A DNA stretch of 5,458 nt from Chloroflexota bacterium (GTDB taxonomy: Bacteria; Chloroflexota; Dehalococcoidia; Lucifugimonadales; UBA3495): assembly GCA_028874675.1 (NCBI GenBank), contig JAPPJA010000111.1, positions 1 to 5,458 of the forward strand, in the 5' to 3' direction. The notes under the pieces were generated by a model, which saw nothing but the letters and a program-made list of their open reading frames with translations, did no database searches and was not told the DNA's origin. Position numbers and translations under genes: made by a program. This document shows positions 1 to 5,167 of the stretch, piece by piece; within the stretch, counting starts at the first letter, position 1; each line of letters starts with the position of its first letter.

Positions 1-626
1 ATGTGGTAAAGAGGCACGGTCAGCAGGTTGGTCTCCTCAACCTCCGGGTCTGCGGGCTCCACGGTGGACAACAGGTATGAAGCAAAACTGTCGTGGGTCA
101 ACTGCACCCCTTTGGGAATGCTGGTTGTCCCGGAGGTAAACATAATAACGGTGGTGTCGTCTTCGTCTCCTTCCGGGAAGTGCAGCTCATCCGGTGGCGC
201 CTCCAGCATTTCCTCGTAGGAATGTTGGCCGGGTCCCGGCGGGCAGTCCATGGTCACAACCTGCTGCGGCGACAGCCAGTCCAGCCCCTCGATCAGCGGC
301 AGGTATCGTTCTCCAATGAACAGGACCTTGGGCCCGGCAATTTCCAGCATCTGCGCCAGTTCTTCAGCCTTTGCGCGGAAATTCAGGGGCACATAGATGG
401 CATCGAGCAGGGCCGTGGCAAAATAGAGCTCCACGTTCCGGTTGGTGTTCACCTGCATGGTGGCCACCCGGTCGCCGGATGCCACTCCCAGGTCGGCCAG
501 GGCATTGGCCAGGCGATTTACCCGTTCCTGGACTTCGCTGAAGGTGAATTGCTCTCCTTCGAACAGGAGGGCAGGCCGGTCGGGCACAATCGCTCCCGAT
601 ATCAATAGAAACTCGGAAGTATTCAT
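1..626 (-). CDS. AMP-forming acyl-CoA synthetase (N-terminal 208 residues, cut by window edge)
   Basis: This is a class I adenylate-forming enzyme, which activates a carboxylic acid with ATP to an acyl-adenylate and transfers it to CoA in the cytoplasm. I translated the minus strand from the ATG at 626-624; a TGA sits directly upstream in frame, so no earlier start exists. Visible family marks are the PLNFR segment typical of the N-domain, the phosphate-binding A3 loop at residues 162-173 (MFTSGTTSIPKG, with K172), and the start of the A4 motif at the left edge (VPLYH, residues 204-208). The adenylate-binding core, hinge and C-terminal lid with its catalytic lysine lie outside the window. The Shine-Dalgarno sequence is weak. 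The gene lies 98 bases downstream of a crotonase on the same strand and is probably co-transcribed. Substrate length cannot be read from this part; long-chain fatty acid or aromatic acid ligase are both possible. The family call is secure. Confidence 0.93.
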   Translation of the reverse strand, partial: MNTSEFLLISGAIVPDRPALLFEGEQFTFSEVQERVNRLANALADLGVASGDRVATMQVNTNRNVELYFATALLDAIYVPLNFRAKAEELAQMLEIAGPKVLFIGERYLPLIEGLDWLSPQQVVTMDCPPGPGQHSYEEMLEAPPDELHFPEGDEDDTTVIMFTSGTTSIPKGVQLTHDSFASYLLSTVEPADPEVEETNLLTVPLYH

Positions 627-671
627 TCAGTCACCGTTGTTTCGTCAGCCCAAGAGGCTCAATGGAAAGGG

Positions 672-694
672 CTGACCCTTCTGGGCAGGGTCAG
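672..694. other. Intergenic inverted repeat between crotonase and acyl-CoA ligase
   Basis: A perfect 8-bp inverted repeat, CTGACCCT / AGGGTCAG, is separated by 7 bases and could be extended by two G-T pairs. It lies in the 98-base gap between the crotonase stop and the ligase start. On the minus strand it is followed by CCCTTTCC, not a clean T run, so it is a weak terminator at best. An mRNA processing or partial attenuation hairpin is an equally good reading. Confidence 0.4.
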
Positions 695-724
695 TTGGCA
701 TCGCAGTTTGCCTATGCCTGAGGT

Positions 725-1444
725 CTAGGCTCCGTACGCCACCTGCGCCAGCCTTTGTTCCAGCGCCAATCCGTCTTCCAGGCTCAGGTCCATTCCGTCG
801 CGGATGGCCTGCTTCACCAGTCCTGAAGCGGGCCACGGCAACGCGCAGAAATCCTCAGCCAGGCTCCACGCGGCAGATTCCAGCTCATCCTCCGCCACCG
901 TTCGGGTTACCAGTCCCATTGCCAGCGCCTCTTCCGCTCCAAACCGCCGGCCGGTCAACAGCAAGTCCAGGGCCGCCGATGCACCGCAATTCCGGGGCAA
1001 GGTCTGGCTTCCCCCGGCGGCCGGAATCATACCCAGTTTAACCTCCGGCATGGCGAACACTGCATCGTGGGTGGCAATGCGCAGGTCGCAGAGCAGCGCA
1101 ATTTCCATGCCAGACCCCATGCAGTAACCGTGAATGGCCGCAATGGAAGGGATCCTGAGCCCATTCAGTTGGCCCCATACGTCCCGTTGCCAGCGTACCT
1201 GGCGCGCCTCAACCTGCGAAGGCGCAGTCCCGAACTCCGTCAGGTCGGCCCCGGCGCAAAAGGCGCGGCCCTGGCCCGATATTATAAGGGCTCGGACCTC
1301 GTCGTCGTATTGAATGGCGCTCAAGGCCTCGCTGAAGTCATCCCGCATCTGCATATTGTAGGAGTTGAGGGCCCCGGGCCGGTCCAGGGAAATGTGGGCC
1401 ACCTCGCCCGCCTTCTCGAAGATGAGAGTCGGGAAACCCGGCAT
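725..1444 (-). CDS. Enoyl-CoA hydratase/isomerase (crotonase) family protein with short C-terminus
   Basis: A crotonase-fold enzyme, expected to act on a thioester-bound acyl chain by stabilising an enolate in an oxyanion hole, most simply as a 2-enoyl-CoA hydratase. Numbered from the ATG at 1444, it is 239 residues. The first oxyanion segment is AFCAGADL (61-68). The second is HGYCMGSGMEIALLCD (105-120), with E114. The PEV segment carries E134. E114 and E134 are 20 apart and correspond to the two catalytic glutamates of rat mitochondrial hydratase (144 and 164), so hydratase chemistry is plausible. A longer GTG start at 1462 adds six residues and overlaps the upstream gene by 13 bases. I prefer the ATG because AGGG sits 8 bases before it. 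The protein stops at VAYGA, lacking the usual final segment (EGxxAFxEKRxPxF) that its neighbour at 2031-2843 has. The substrate is unknown. Confidence 0.93.
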   Translation of the reverse strand: MPGFPTLIFEKAGEVAHISLDRPGALNSYNMQMRDDFSEALSAIQYDDEVRALIISGQGRAFCAGADLTEFGTAPSQVEARQVRWQRDVWGQLNGLRIPSIAAIHGYCMGSGMEIALLCDLRIATHDAVFAMPEVKLGMIPAAGGSQTLPRNCGASAALDLLLTGRRFGAEEALAMGLVTRTVAEDELESAAWSLAEDFCALPWPASGLVKQAIRDGMDLSLEDGLALEQRLAQVAYGA

Positions 1445-1449
1445 GGGTG

Positions 1450-2004
1450 TCAGCCCTGCCACAGGTCTCGCGGCATGGCGCGCCGGTACAGTTCTTCCAG
1501 TTCTACTTCCGAGTACCGAACGCCCACGTTTTCGAGGACATGAGCGTCGCTCACCTCCAGCGTCATCAAGGAGTGGGCGTCGGCGACTTCCCGCACCAGC
1601 TGCTTCCGGATATGCCAGTTGTGGCCATAGTTGTCTATCTCAATGGCGTGGACGTTTTCTTCGATTACGATATTTGGAGAGTAATACCCCGGGTGACAGT
1701 AAATGCGGAAGACCCCGCCCTCAGGCAGCAGCAGTTCGCTGACCTGATATTCGGCGAAAGGGTTGCTGGGCGGGCGGACCTCAACTTCCCAGCCAGGAAT
1801 TATGATCACCTCACCGGGGAAGTTCTCTTCAATTAGCTCTCCCAATTCCACTCCCCATTCCCAGTTGTGGTGGTCGGTTATTGCGATGCCGTCAATGCCG
1901 CTTTCCTTGATACGGGCTATGACCTTTTCGGCAATGGAAAGCGATGGAGGCTGAAAGTTGAACGCTTCCCAGATATGGGTGTGAAGGTCCATTTTGACTT
2001 TCAA
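1450..2004 (-). CDS. PHP-domain metal-dependent phosphoesterase-like protein
   Basis: A 184-residue single-domain PHP protein. The family binds two or three metal ions and includes histidinol phosphatase, polymerase-associated PHP domains and small phosphoesterases acting on nucleotides or other phosphates. The metal-ligand motifs occur in the expected order: DLHTH (D6, H8, H10), ITDHH (D44, H45, H46), GWEVEV (E73), CHPG (H104), HAIEIDN (H119, E122) and SDAH (D153, H155). All key ligands appear intact. No signal peptide or membrane segment is seen, so it is probably cytoplasmic. The start is TTG at 2004: GAGAGG lies 10 bases upstream of it, whereas the internal ATG at 1992 would be 22 bases away. 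It sits 26 bases after one crotonase and 5 bases before another, so it is almost certainly in their operon, although no phosphoester step is obvious in acyl-CoA metabolism. It is shorter than many PHP enzymes. The specific substrate cannot be named. Confidence 0.88.
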   Translation of the reverse strand: MKVKMDLHTHIWEAFNFQPPSLSIAEKVIARIKESGIDGIAITDHHNWEWGVELGELIEENFPGEVIIIPGWEVEVRPPSNPFAEYQVSELLLPEGGVFRIYCHPGYYSPNIVIEENVHAIEIDNYGHNWHIRKQLVREVADAHSLMTLEVSDAHVLENVGVRYSEVELEELYRRAMPRDLWQG

Positions 2005-2014
2005 GAGCGTGTTT

Positions 2015-2020
2015 CCTCTC
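2015..2020 (-). promoter_or_regulatory. Shine-Dalgarno GAGAGG deciding a TTG start
   Basis: On the minus strand GAGAGG lies 10 bases before the TTG at 2004 and 22 before the next in-frame ATG at 1992. This supports initiation at TTG for the PHP protein, adding the residues MKVK before MDLHTH. Confidence 0.6.
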
Positions 2021-2030
2021 TGTTCTAGAG

Positions 2031-2843
2031 TCAGGCGCCGGTGTAACGGGGCGAACGCCTTTCCTTAAAGGATGCTATCCCCTCGGCGCGGTCCGACGTG
2101 CTGTGCAGGATAACACTCAGATCGGCTTCCAGGCGCAAACCCTGGTCCAGCGTGAGGTCCATCCCCTTGTTAACGGTTTCCTTTGCAAATCGGGCGGCAA
2201 CAGGCGCCGTTGCCATAATCTGTTCCGCCAACTCCATTGATGCCGTTTCCAGTTCGTCCCCGGCAACCACCCGGTTGACCAGCCCAAGGGCCAGGGCCTC
2301 CCGGGCGCCCACCTTCCGTCCGGTGAGCGCCATATCCAGCGCCCATGCCGGCCCGACCAGCCTGGGCAAGCGCTGGGTGCCTCCGTCCCAGGGAACGGTT
2401 GCCTGTCCCGGCTCCCAAAGCGCGAATCCGGCGGATTCCGACGCTATTCTCAGGTCTCCGGCCAGGGCCAGTTCCAGCCCGTGACCGATGGCGTCTCCAT
2501 TCAATACCACAACCACGGGGACTGGCAGCGCCGACAGGCAGTCCGCGATCCGCAGCAAAGCAATGCGTCCGGAAACATCCCCTTCCGCGACATCCGGCGT
2601 TGCCCGACCCACCGAAAATGAGCTTCCCGAACCGGTTACAGTCACCAGCCGGCAGGCATTATCCTGTCCTATGACCCGACAGGCGTCCCTGATCTCTTCC
2701 GCCATATCATGGTCAATAAGGTTCTTGTTGTCGGGGCGGGCCAGGCGCAGGGTGGCGCGACGCCCATTCTCGGTGGGCTTGAATTCCAGCGCTATGTGGC
2801 GATAAAGAATGGCGAAATCCTTCACTGGGACGGCTAAATGCAA
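2031..2843 (-). CDS. Divergent enoyl-CoA hydratase/isomerase (crotonase) family protein
   Basis: A crotonase-fold protein of 270 residues, first gene of the leftward operon. The core segment NGDAIGHGLELALAGDLRIA (115-134) carries E124. WEPG carries E144, again 20 residues later, matching the two catalytic glutamates of classical hydratases. GGTQRLPR (154-161) and the C-terminal DRAEGIASFKERRSPRY (251-267) are standard family features. The first oxyanion segment is unusual: SSFSVGRATPD (74-84) replaces the common AFxAGADxxE, and GHG (120-122) stands where GGG is usual. The start is uncertain. TTG at 2843 is the furthest possible because an in-frame TAG lies just upstream, but no Shine-Dalgarno precedes it. 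GTG at 2825 also lacks one and would start six codons later. A predicted promoter puts the transcript start close to 2844. Function beyond acyl-CoA hydratase or isomerase chemistry is open; it shares family traits with the gene at 725-1444 and may form a pair with it. Confidence 0.92.
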   Translation of the reverse strand: MHLAVPVKDFAILYRHIALEFKPTENGRRATLRLARPDNKNLIDHDMAEEIRDACRVIGQDNACRLVTVTGSGSSFSVGRATPDVAEGDVSGRIALLRIADCLSALPVPVVVVLNGDAIGHGLELALAGDLRIASESAGFALWEPGQATVPWDGGTQRLPRLVGPAWALDMALTGRKVGAREALALGLVNRVVAGDELETASMELAEQIMATAPVAARFAKETVNKGMDLTLDQGLRLEADLSVILHSTSDRAEGIASFKERRSPRYTGA

Positions 2844-2850
2844 TGGCTAA

Positions 2851-2879
2851 ATACTAAGTGGCGGATAATATCTTGACAA
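2851..2879 (-). promoter_or_regulatory. Leftward sigma-70-type promoter for the acyl-CoA operon
   Basis: Minus-strand -35 TTGTCA (2879-2874, five of six consensus bases) is followed by a 17-base spacer and -10 TAGTAT (2856-2851, four of six). The predicted start is near 2844, directly at the TTG codon of the first crotonase. It is divergent from the groES promoter and uses almost the same -35 bases. Confidence 0.55.
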
Positions 2880-2901
2880 GTGGTAACGCCTTCATTAGGA
2901 T
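2873..2901 (+). promoter_or_regulatory. groESL sigma-70-type promoter
   Basis: A perfect -35 TTGACA (2873-2878), a 17-base spacer and -10 TAGGAT (2896-2901, four of six). The predicted transcription start, about 2907-2909, lies inside the left arm of the CIRCE operator, the usual arrangement for HrcA repression. This is the only strong promoter seen before groES. Confidence 0.75.
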
Positions 2902-2904
2902 GAA

Positions 2905-2931
2905 TTAGCAGTCTCACGGCGAGACTGCTAA
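2905..2931 (+). promoter_or_regulatory. CIRCE operator (HrcA binding site), symmetric variant
   Basis: Two perfect 9-base arms, TTAGCAGTC and GACTGCTAA, are separated by exactly 9 bases, the geometry of CIRCE (consensus TTAGCACTC-N9-GAGTGCTAA). The seventh base of the left arm and its partner in the right arm both differ from consensus, so symmetry is kept. The palindrome extends inward by two more pairs (T-A, C-G), giving an 11-bp stem with a 5-base loop. It covers the predicted groES transcription start and would form a hairpin at the 5' end of the mRNA. By family knowledge HrcA represses here and is released on heat or misfolded-protein load. No hrcA gene is in the window. Confidence 0.93.
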
Positions 2932-2979
2932 ATAGTGTAAACACACGTTGAAATCGGAAAGGAGGAAAGAGTAATCACC

Positions 2980-3270
2980 ATGGCTAATTTTGCTCCACTA
3001 GGGGAGCGGATAATTATCAAACCCATTGAACAAGAGCAGACCACCCGCGGTGGGATTTTCCTGCCCGACACGGCCAAGGAAAAGCCCCAGGAAGGCGAAG
3101 TCGTAGCCGTGGGCCCGGGCCGGGCCACCGACGAAGGCAATCGCATTCCCATGGAACTTAGCGTGGGTGACCGTGTAATCTACTCCAAGTTCGCTGGCAC
3201 CGAGTACAAGGACGGCGACGACGAGTATCTGATCATGCGCGAAAGCGACGTTCTCGCCAAGGTTTCCTAG
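2980..3270 (+). CDS. groES: Co-chaperonin GroES (Hsp10)
   Basis: A 96-residue co-chaperonin that forms the heptameric lid closing the GroEL cavity during ATP-driven protein folding in the cytoplasm. The length is normal for the family. The N-terminal PLGERIIIKPIEQEQTTRGG is typical. The mobile loop that contacts GroEL holds GGIFL (24-28), where IVL or IML is commoner. VVAVGPG (41-47) and VGDRVIYSKFAGTEYK (62-77) are the conserved beta-barrel segments. The ATG is preceded by a strong AAAGGAGG (2958-2965) at a rather long 14-base spacing. The gene follows its own promoter and the CIRCE operator, with a leader of about 70 bases, and groEL follows 118 bases downstream. Regulation by HrcA is inferred from the operator. 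No truncation or anomaly is seen. Confidence 0.98.
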   Translation: MANFAPLGERIIIKPIEQEQTTRGGIFLPDTAKEKPQEGEVVAVGPGRATDEGNRIPMELSVGDRVIYSKFAGTEYKDGDDEYLIMRESDVLAKVS

Positions 3271-3330
3271 TCGAAGTTCGTCGCTATCTTCTTGCCCGAT
3301 GGCGCTATTTAAATGCTGGAAGGCAAAGTA

Positions 3331-3345
3331 CGGAGAAATTCTCCG
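3331..3345. other. Short palindrome in the groES-groEL gap
   Basis: CGGAGA and TCTCCG flank a 3-base loop in the 118-base gap. There is no following T run, so it does not look like a terminator. It may be an mRNA stability or processing hairpin affecting the groES to groEL ratio. The rest of the gap holds the groEL Shine-Dalgarno and no convincing promoter. Confidence 0.3.
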
Positions 3346-3376
3346 AACGACAAATCACTGTAGCTAAATTCATCAC

Positions 3377-3383
3377 AGGAGGT
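3377..3383 (+). promoter_or_regulatory. Strong Shine-Dalgarno of groEL
   Basis: AGGAGGT, with the last G of AGGAGG 6 bases before the ATG at 3389, is near-perfect and fits a highly expressed chaperonin. It fixes the groEL start. Confidence 0.85.
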
Positions 3384-3388
3384 TTAGG

Positions 3389-5008
3389 ATGCCCGCAAAG
3401 AAAATGGCTTACTCCGAAGAAGCTCGCAAGACGCTTCGAGTAGGTATAGACACCCTGGCCGAGTCCGTCAAGGTTACCTTGGGTCCCAAGGGACGCAACG
3501 TAGTCCTGGACAAGAAGTTTGGCCCCCCCCTGGTCTGCAGCGATGGCGTTACCATCGCCAAGGAAATTGAGCTTCCCGACGCCTTTGAGAACATGGGCGC
3601 TCAGCTCCTGAAAGAAGCTGCCACCAAGACCAACGACGCCGCCGGCGACGGCACCACCACTTCCATTGTGCTGGCCCAGAGCCTCATCAACGAAGGCTTC
3701 AAGAACGTTACGGCCGGCGCCAACCCCATGGCCATAAAGCGGGGCATTGAGCAGGCCGTATCCTCCGTCGTAGAGGAACTGCGCGGCATGGCCCAGCCCG
3801 TGGAGACCCGCGACCGCATCGGCCAGGTAGCCAGCCTGTCCGCTCACGAAGACGCCATCGGCGAGACCATCGCTGAAGCCATGGAAAAGGTCGGCAAGGA
3901 CGGCGTCATCACCGTTGAGGAGTCCAAGGGACTTTCCGACGAGATCGAGTACGTAGAGGGAATGCAGGTTGACCGTGGCTACATTTCCCCTTACTTCATT
4001 ACCAACTCCGACCGCATGGAATCGGTAATTGAAGACGCCTCCCTCATTATTACCGACAAGAAGGTCTCCGCTGTCGCTGACCTGCTTCCCGCCCTGGAAA
4101 AGCTGCTCCAGATCGGCAAGAAGAACGTGGTTGTGATCGGCGAAGACGTGGACGGCGAAGCCCTGGCCACCCTGGTGGTCAACAAACTGCGCGGTACTCT
4201 GAACATTCTGGCCGTCAAGGCCCCCGGCTTCGGCGACCGCCGCAAGGCCATGCTCGAAGACATCGCCATTTTGACTGGCGGCACCGTCGTCAGCGAAGAA
4301 ACCGGCCGCAAGCTTGACTCCGCTGTTGTCGAGGACTTCGGCCAGGCCCGCAGGGTAAGCTCCACCAAGGACGAGACCACCATCGTGGAGGGTCGCGGTT
4401 CCGAGGAAGCCATCCAGGCGCGCATCAACCAGATCAAGACCCAGATTGAGGAAACCACTTCCGAATTCGACCGCGAAAAGCTGCAGGAACGCCTGGCCAA
4501 GCTGTCCGGCGGCGTCGCGGTGATCAAGGTCGGCGCTGCCACCGAGATCGAGCTCAAGGAGCGCAAGGCTCGCGTCGAAGACGCGCTGTCCGCCACTCGC
4601 TCCGCCGTGGAAGAAGGCATCGTCCCCGGTGGCGGAGTAGCCCTGGTCCGCGCCCAGCGGGCCCTCGACGGTCTCAGTGGCCTCAGCGATGACGAAGAGA
4701 TCGGCGTGAACATCATCCGCCGCTCGCTCGAACAGCCCCTGAAGCTCATCGTGGAGAATGCCGGTTCCGAAGGCGCCGTCGTCCTCAACCAGGTGAAGCA
4801 GCAGGCCGACGACTTCGGTTACGACGCCGACATCGGCGAGTTCGGCCCCATGATGGAGCGCGGTATCGTTGACCCGGTCAAGGTCACCCGGTATGCCCTG
4901 CAGAACGCTGCCAGCGTAGCCGCCATGGTGCTGACCACCGAGTCCATGATTACCGAAATCCCGGAGCCGGCTGCCGCCGCTCCCGCAATGCCGCCGATGG
5001 ACTACTAG
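3389..5008 (+). CDS. groEL: Chaperonin GroEL (Hsp60)
   Basis: A 539-residue chaperonin subunit of the double-ring tetradecamer that encloses and folds unfolded proteins with ATP and GroES. Catalytic and nucleotide-binding elements are intact: TLGPKGRNVVLDK (30-42), D52 in SDGVTI, GDGTT with D87 (86-90), VEDAL with D398, and VPGGG (412-416). The numbering of D52, D87 and D398 coincides with E. coli GroEL. Apical substrate-binding residues are present in RGYISPYF (196-203). The C-terminus ends EPAAAAPAMPPMDY and lacks the flexible GGM repeats of E. coli. Codons are strongly biased to C-ending forms, more than in the minus-strand genes, as expected for high expression. It is probably co-transcribed with groES under CIRCE control. 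A run of eight C (3523-3530) spans codons 45-47 without disturbing the frame. A single groEL copy is seen here; other copies elsewhere cannot be judged. Confidence 0.99.
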   Translation: MPAKKMAYSEEARKTLRVGIDTLAESVKVTLGPKGRNVVLDKKFGPPLVCSDGVTIAKEIELPDAFENMGAQLLKEAATKTNDAAGDGTTTSIVLAQSLINEGFKNVTAGANPMAIKRGIEQAVSSVVEELRGMAQPVETRDRIGQVASLSAHEDAIGETIAEAMEKVGKDGVITVEESKGLSDEIEYVEGMQVDRGYISPYFITNSDRMESVIEDASLIITDKKVSAVADLLPALEKLLQIGKKNVVVIGEDVDGEALATLVVNKLRGTLNILAVKAPGFGDRRKAMLEDIAILTGGTVVSEETGRKLDSAVVEDFGQARRVSSTKDETTIVEGRGSEEAIQARINQIKTQIEETTSEFDREKLQERLAKLSGGVAVIKVGAATEIELKERKARVEDALSATRSAVEEGIVPGGGVALVRAQRALDGLSGLSDDEEIGVNIIRRSLEQPLKLIVENAGSEGAVVLNQVKQQADDFGYDADIGEFGPMMERGIVDPVKVTRYALQNAASVAAMVLTTESMITEIPEPAAAAPAMPPMDY

Positions 5009-5024
5009 TCCCCACCCGGCAGCG

Positions 5025-5044
5025 TTCCGGCTTCTGGGCTGGAA
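5025..5044. other. Hairpin just after groEL
   Basis: TTCCGGC (5025-5031) and GCTGGAA (5038-5044) can pair over 7 bases with one G-U and a 6-base loop, 16 bases after the groEL stop. No T run follows. It could protect the 3' end of the transcript or act together with the next terminator-like element. Confidence 0.3.
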
Positions 5045-5057
5045 AACCGCACACACA

Positions 5058-5095
5058 CGCCCCCCCCCCCAACCCGCGGGGCGCTCCTCTCTTTT
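5058..5095 (+). terminator. Probable groESL terminator with an 11-C run
   Basis: CGCCCC (5058-5063) can pair with GGGGCG (5078-5083) around a 14-base C-rich loop, followed by the pyrimidine-rich CTCCTCTCTTTT (5084-5095). Several alternative C-G registers are possible because of the run of eleven C (5060-5070). The T tract is interrupted, so termination strength is uncertain, but it lies between groEL and an independent promoter. Confidence 0.45.
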
Positions 5096-5110
5096 GGCAG
5101 GGAGGACATC

Positions 5111-5139
5111 TTCACCCTCCACCGGAATGCTGGTAGAAT
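5111..5139 (+). promoter_or_regulatory. Extended -10 promoter for the CoA-transferase gene
   Basis: A -35-like TTCACC (5111-5116, four of six), a 17-base spacer, then TAGAAT (5134-5139, five of six) preceded by TGG, which supplies an extended -10 TGn. The predicted start near 5146 gives a leader of about 22 bases. This suggests the gene is transcribed separately from groESL. Confidence 0.55.
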
Positions 5140-5154
5140 TGCCCACAATATCGT

Positions 5155-5160
5155 AGGGAG
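5155..5160 (+). promoter_or_regulatory. Shine-Dalgarno AGGGAG deciding a TTG start
   Basis: AGGGAG is 7 bases before the TTG at 5168. No in-frame ATG or GTG occurs between here and 5126, and the first internal ATG at 5207 has no comparable site, so TTG is the best start for the CoA-transferase subunit. Confidence 0.65.
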
Positions 5161-5167
5161 ATATACA

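Noticed and set aside
93..608. Plus-strand open frame of 171 codons
   Set aside because: It is opposite the acyl-CoA synthetase, whose motifs are clear in the minus-strand reading; the plus-strand product has no recognisable features.
645..724. Frameshifted C-terminus of the short crotonase
   Set aside because: Neither alternative frame past the stop restores the EGxxAFxEKRxP motif.
1067..1836. Overlapping plus-strand open frames
   Set aside because: They are shadows of the crotonase and PHP genes, which have full sets of family motifs on the minus strand.
3292..3314. Separate groEL promoter (TTGCCC and TATTTA)
   Set aside because: The two elements are only 8 bases apart, and no correctly spaced pair is found in the groES-groEL gap.
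3358..3372. Second CIRCE before groEL (TAGCTAAAT resembles a half-site)
   Set aside because: There is no matching opposite arm at 9-base spacing.
3523..3530. Eight-C run in groEL as a programmed frameshift site
   Set aside because: The frame is intact on both sides, the residues GPPL are plausible for the family, and no stop or alternative product is suggested.
5050..5060. CA dinucleotide repeat as a microsatellite
   Set aside because: It has only about four units and is not distinguishable from chance.
3305..5146. A 613-codon open frame on the minus strand opposite groEL
   Set aside because: It is exactly antisense to an unmistakable groEL and has a low-complexity Gly/Asp/Leu/Val composition from GroEL's biased codons, with no domain I recognise. 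Long antisense frames are a known by-product of such codon bias.
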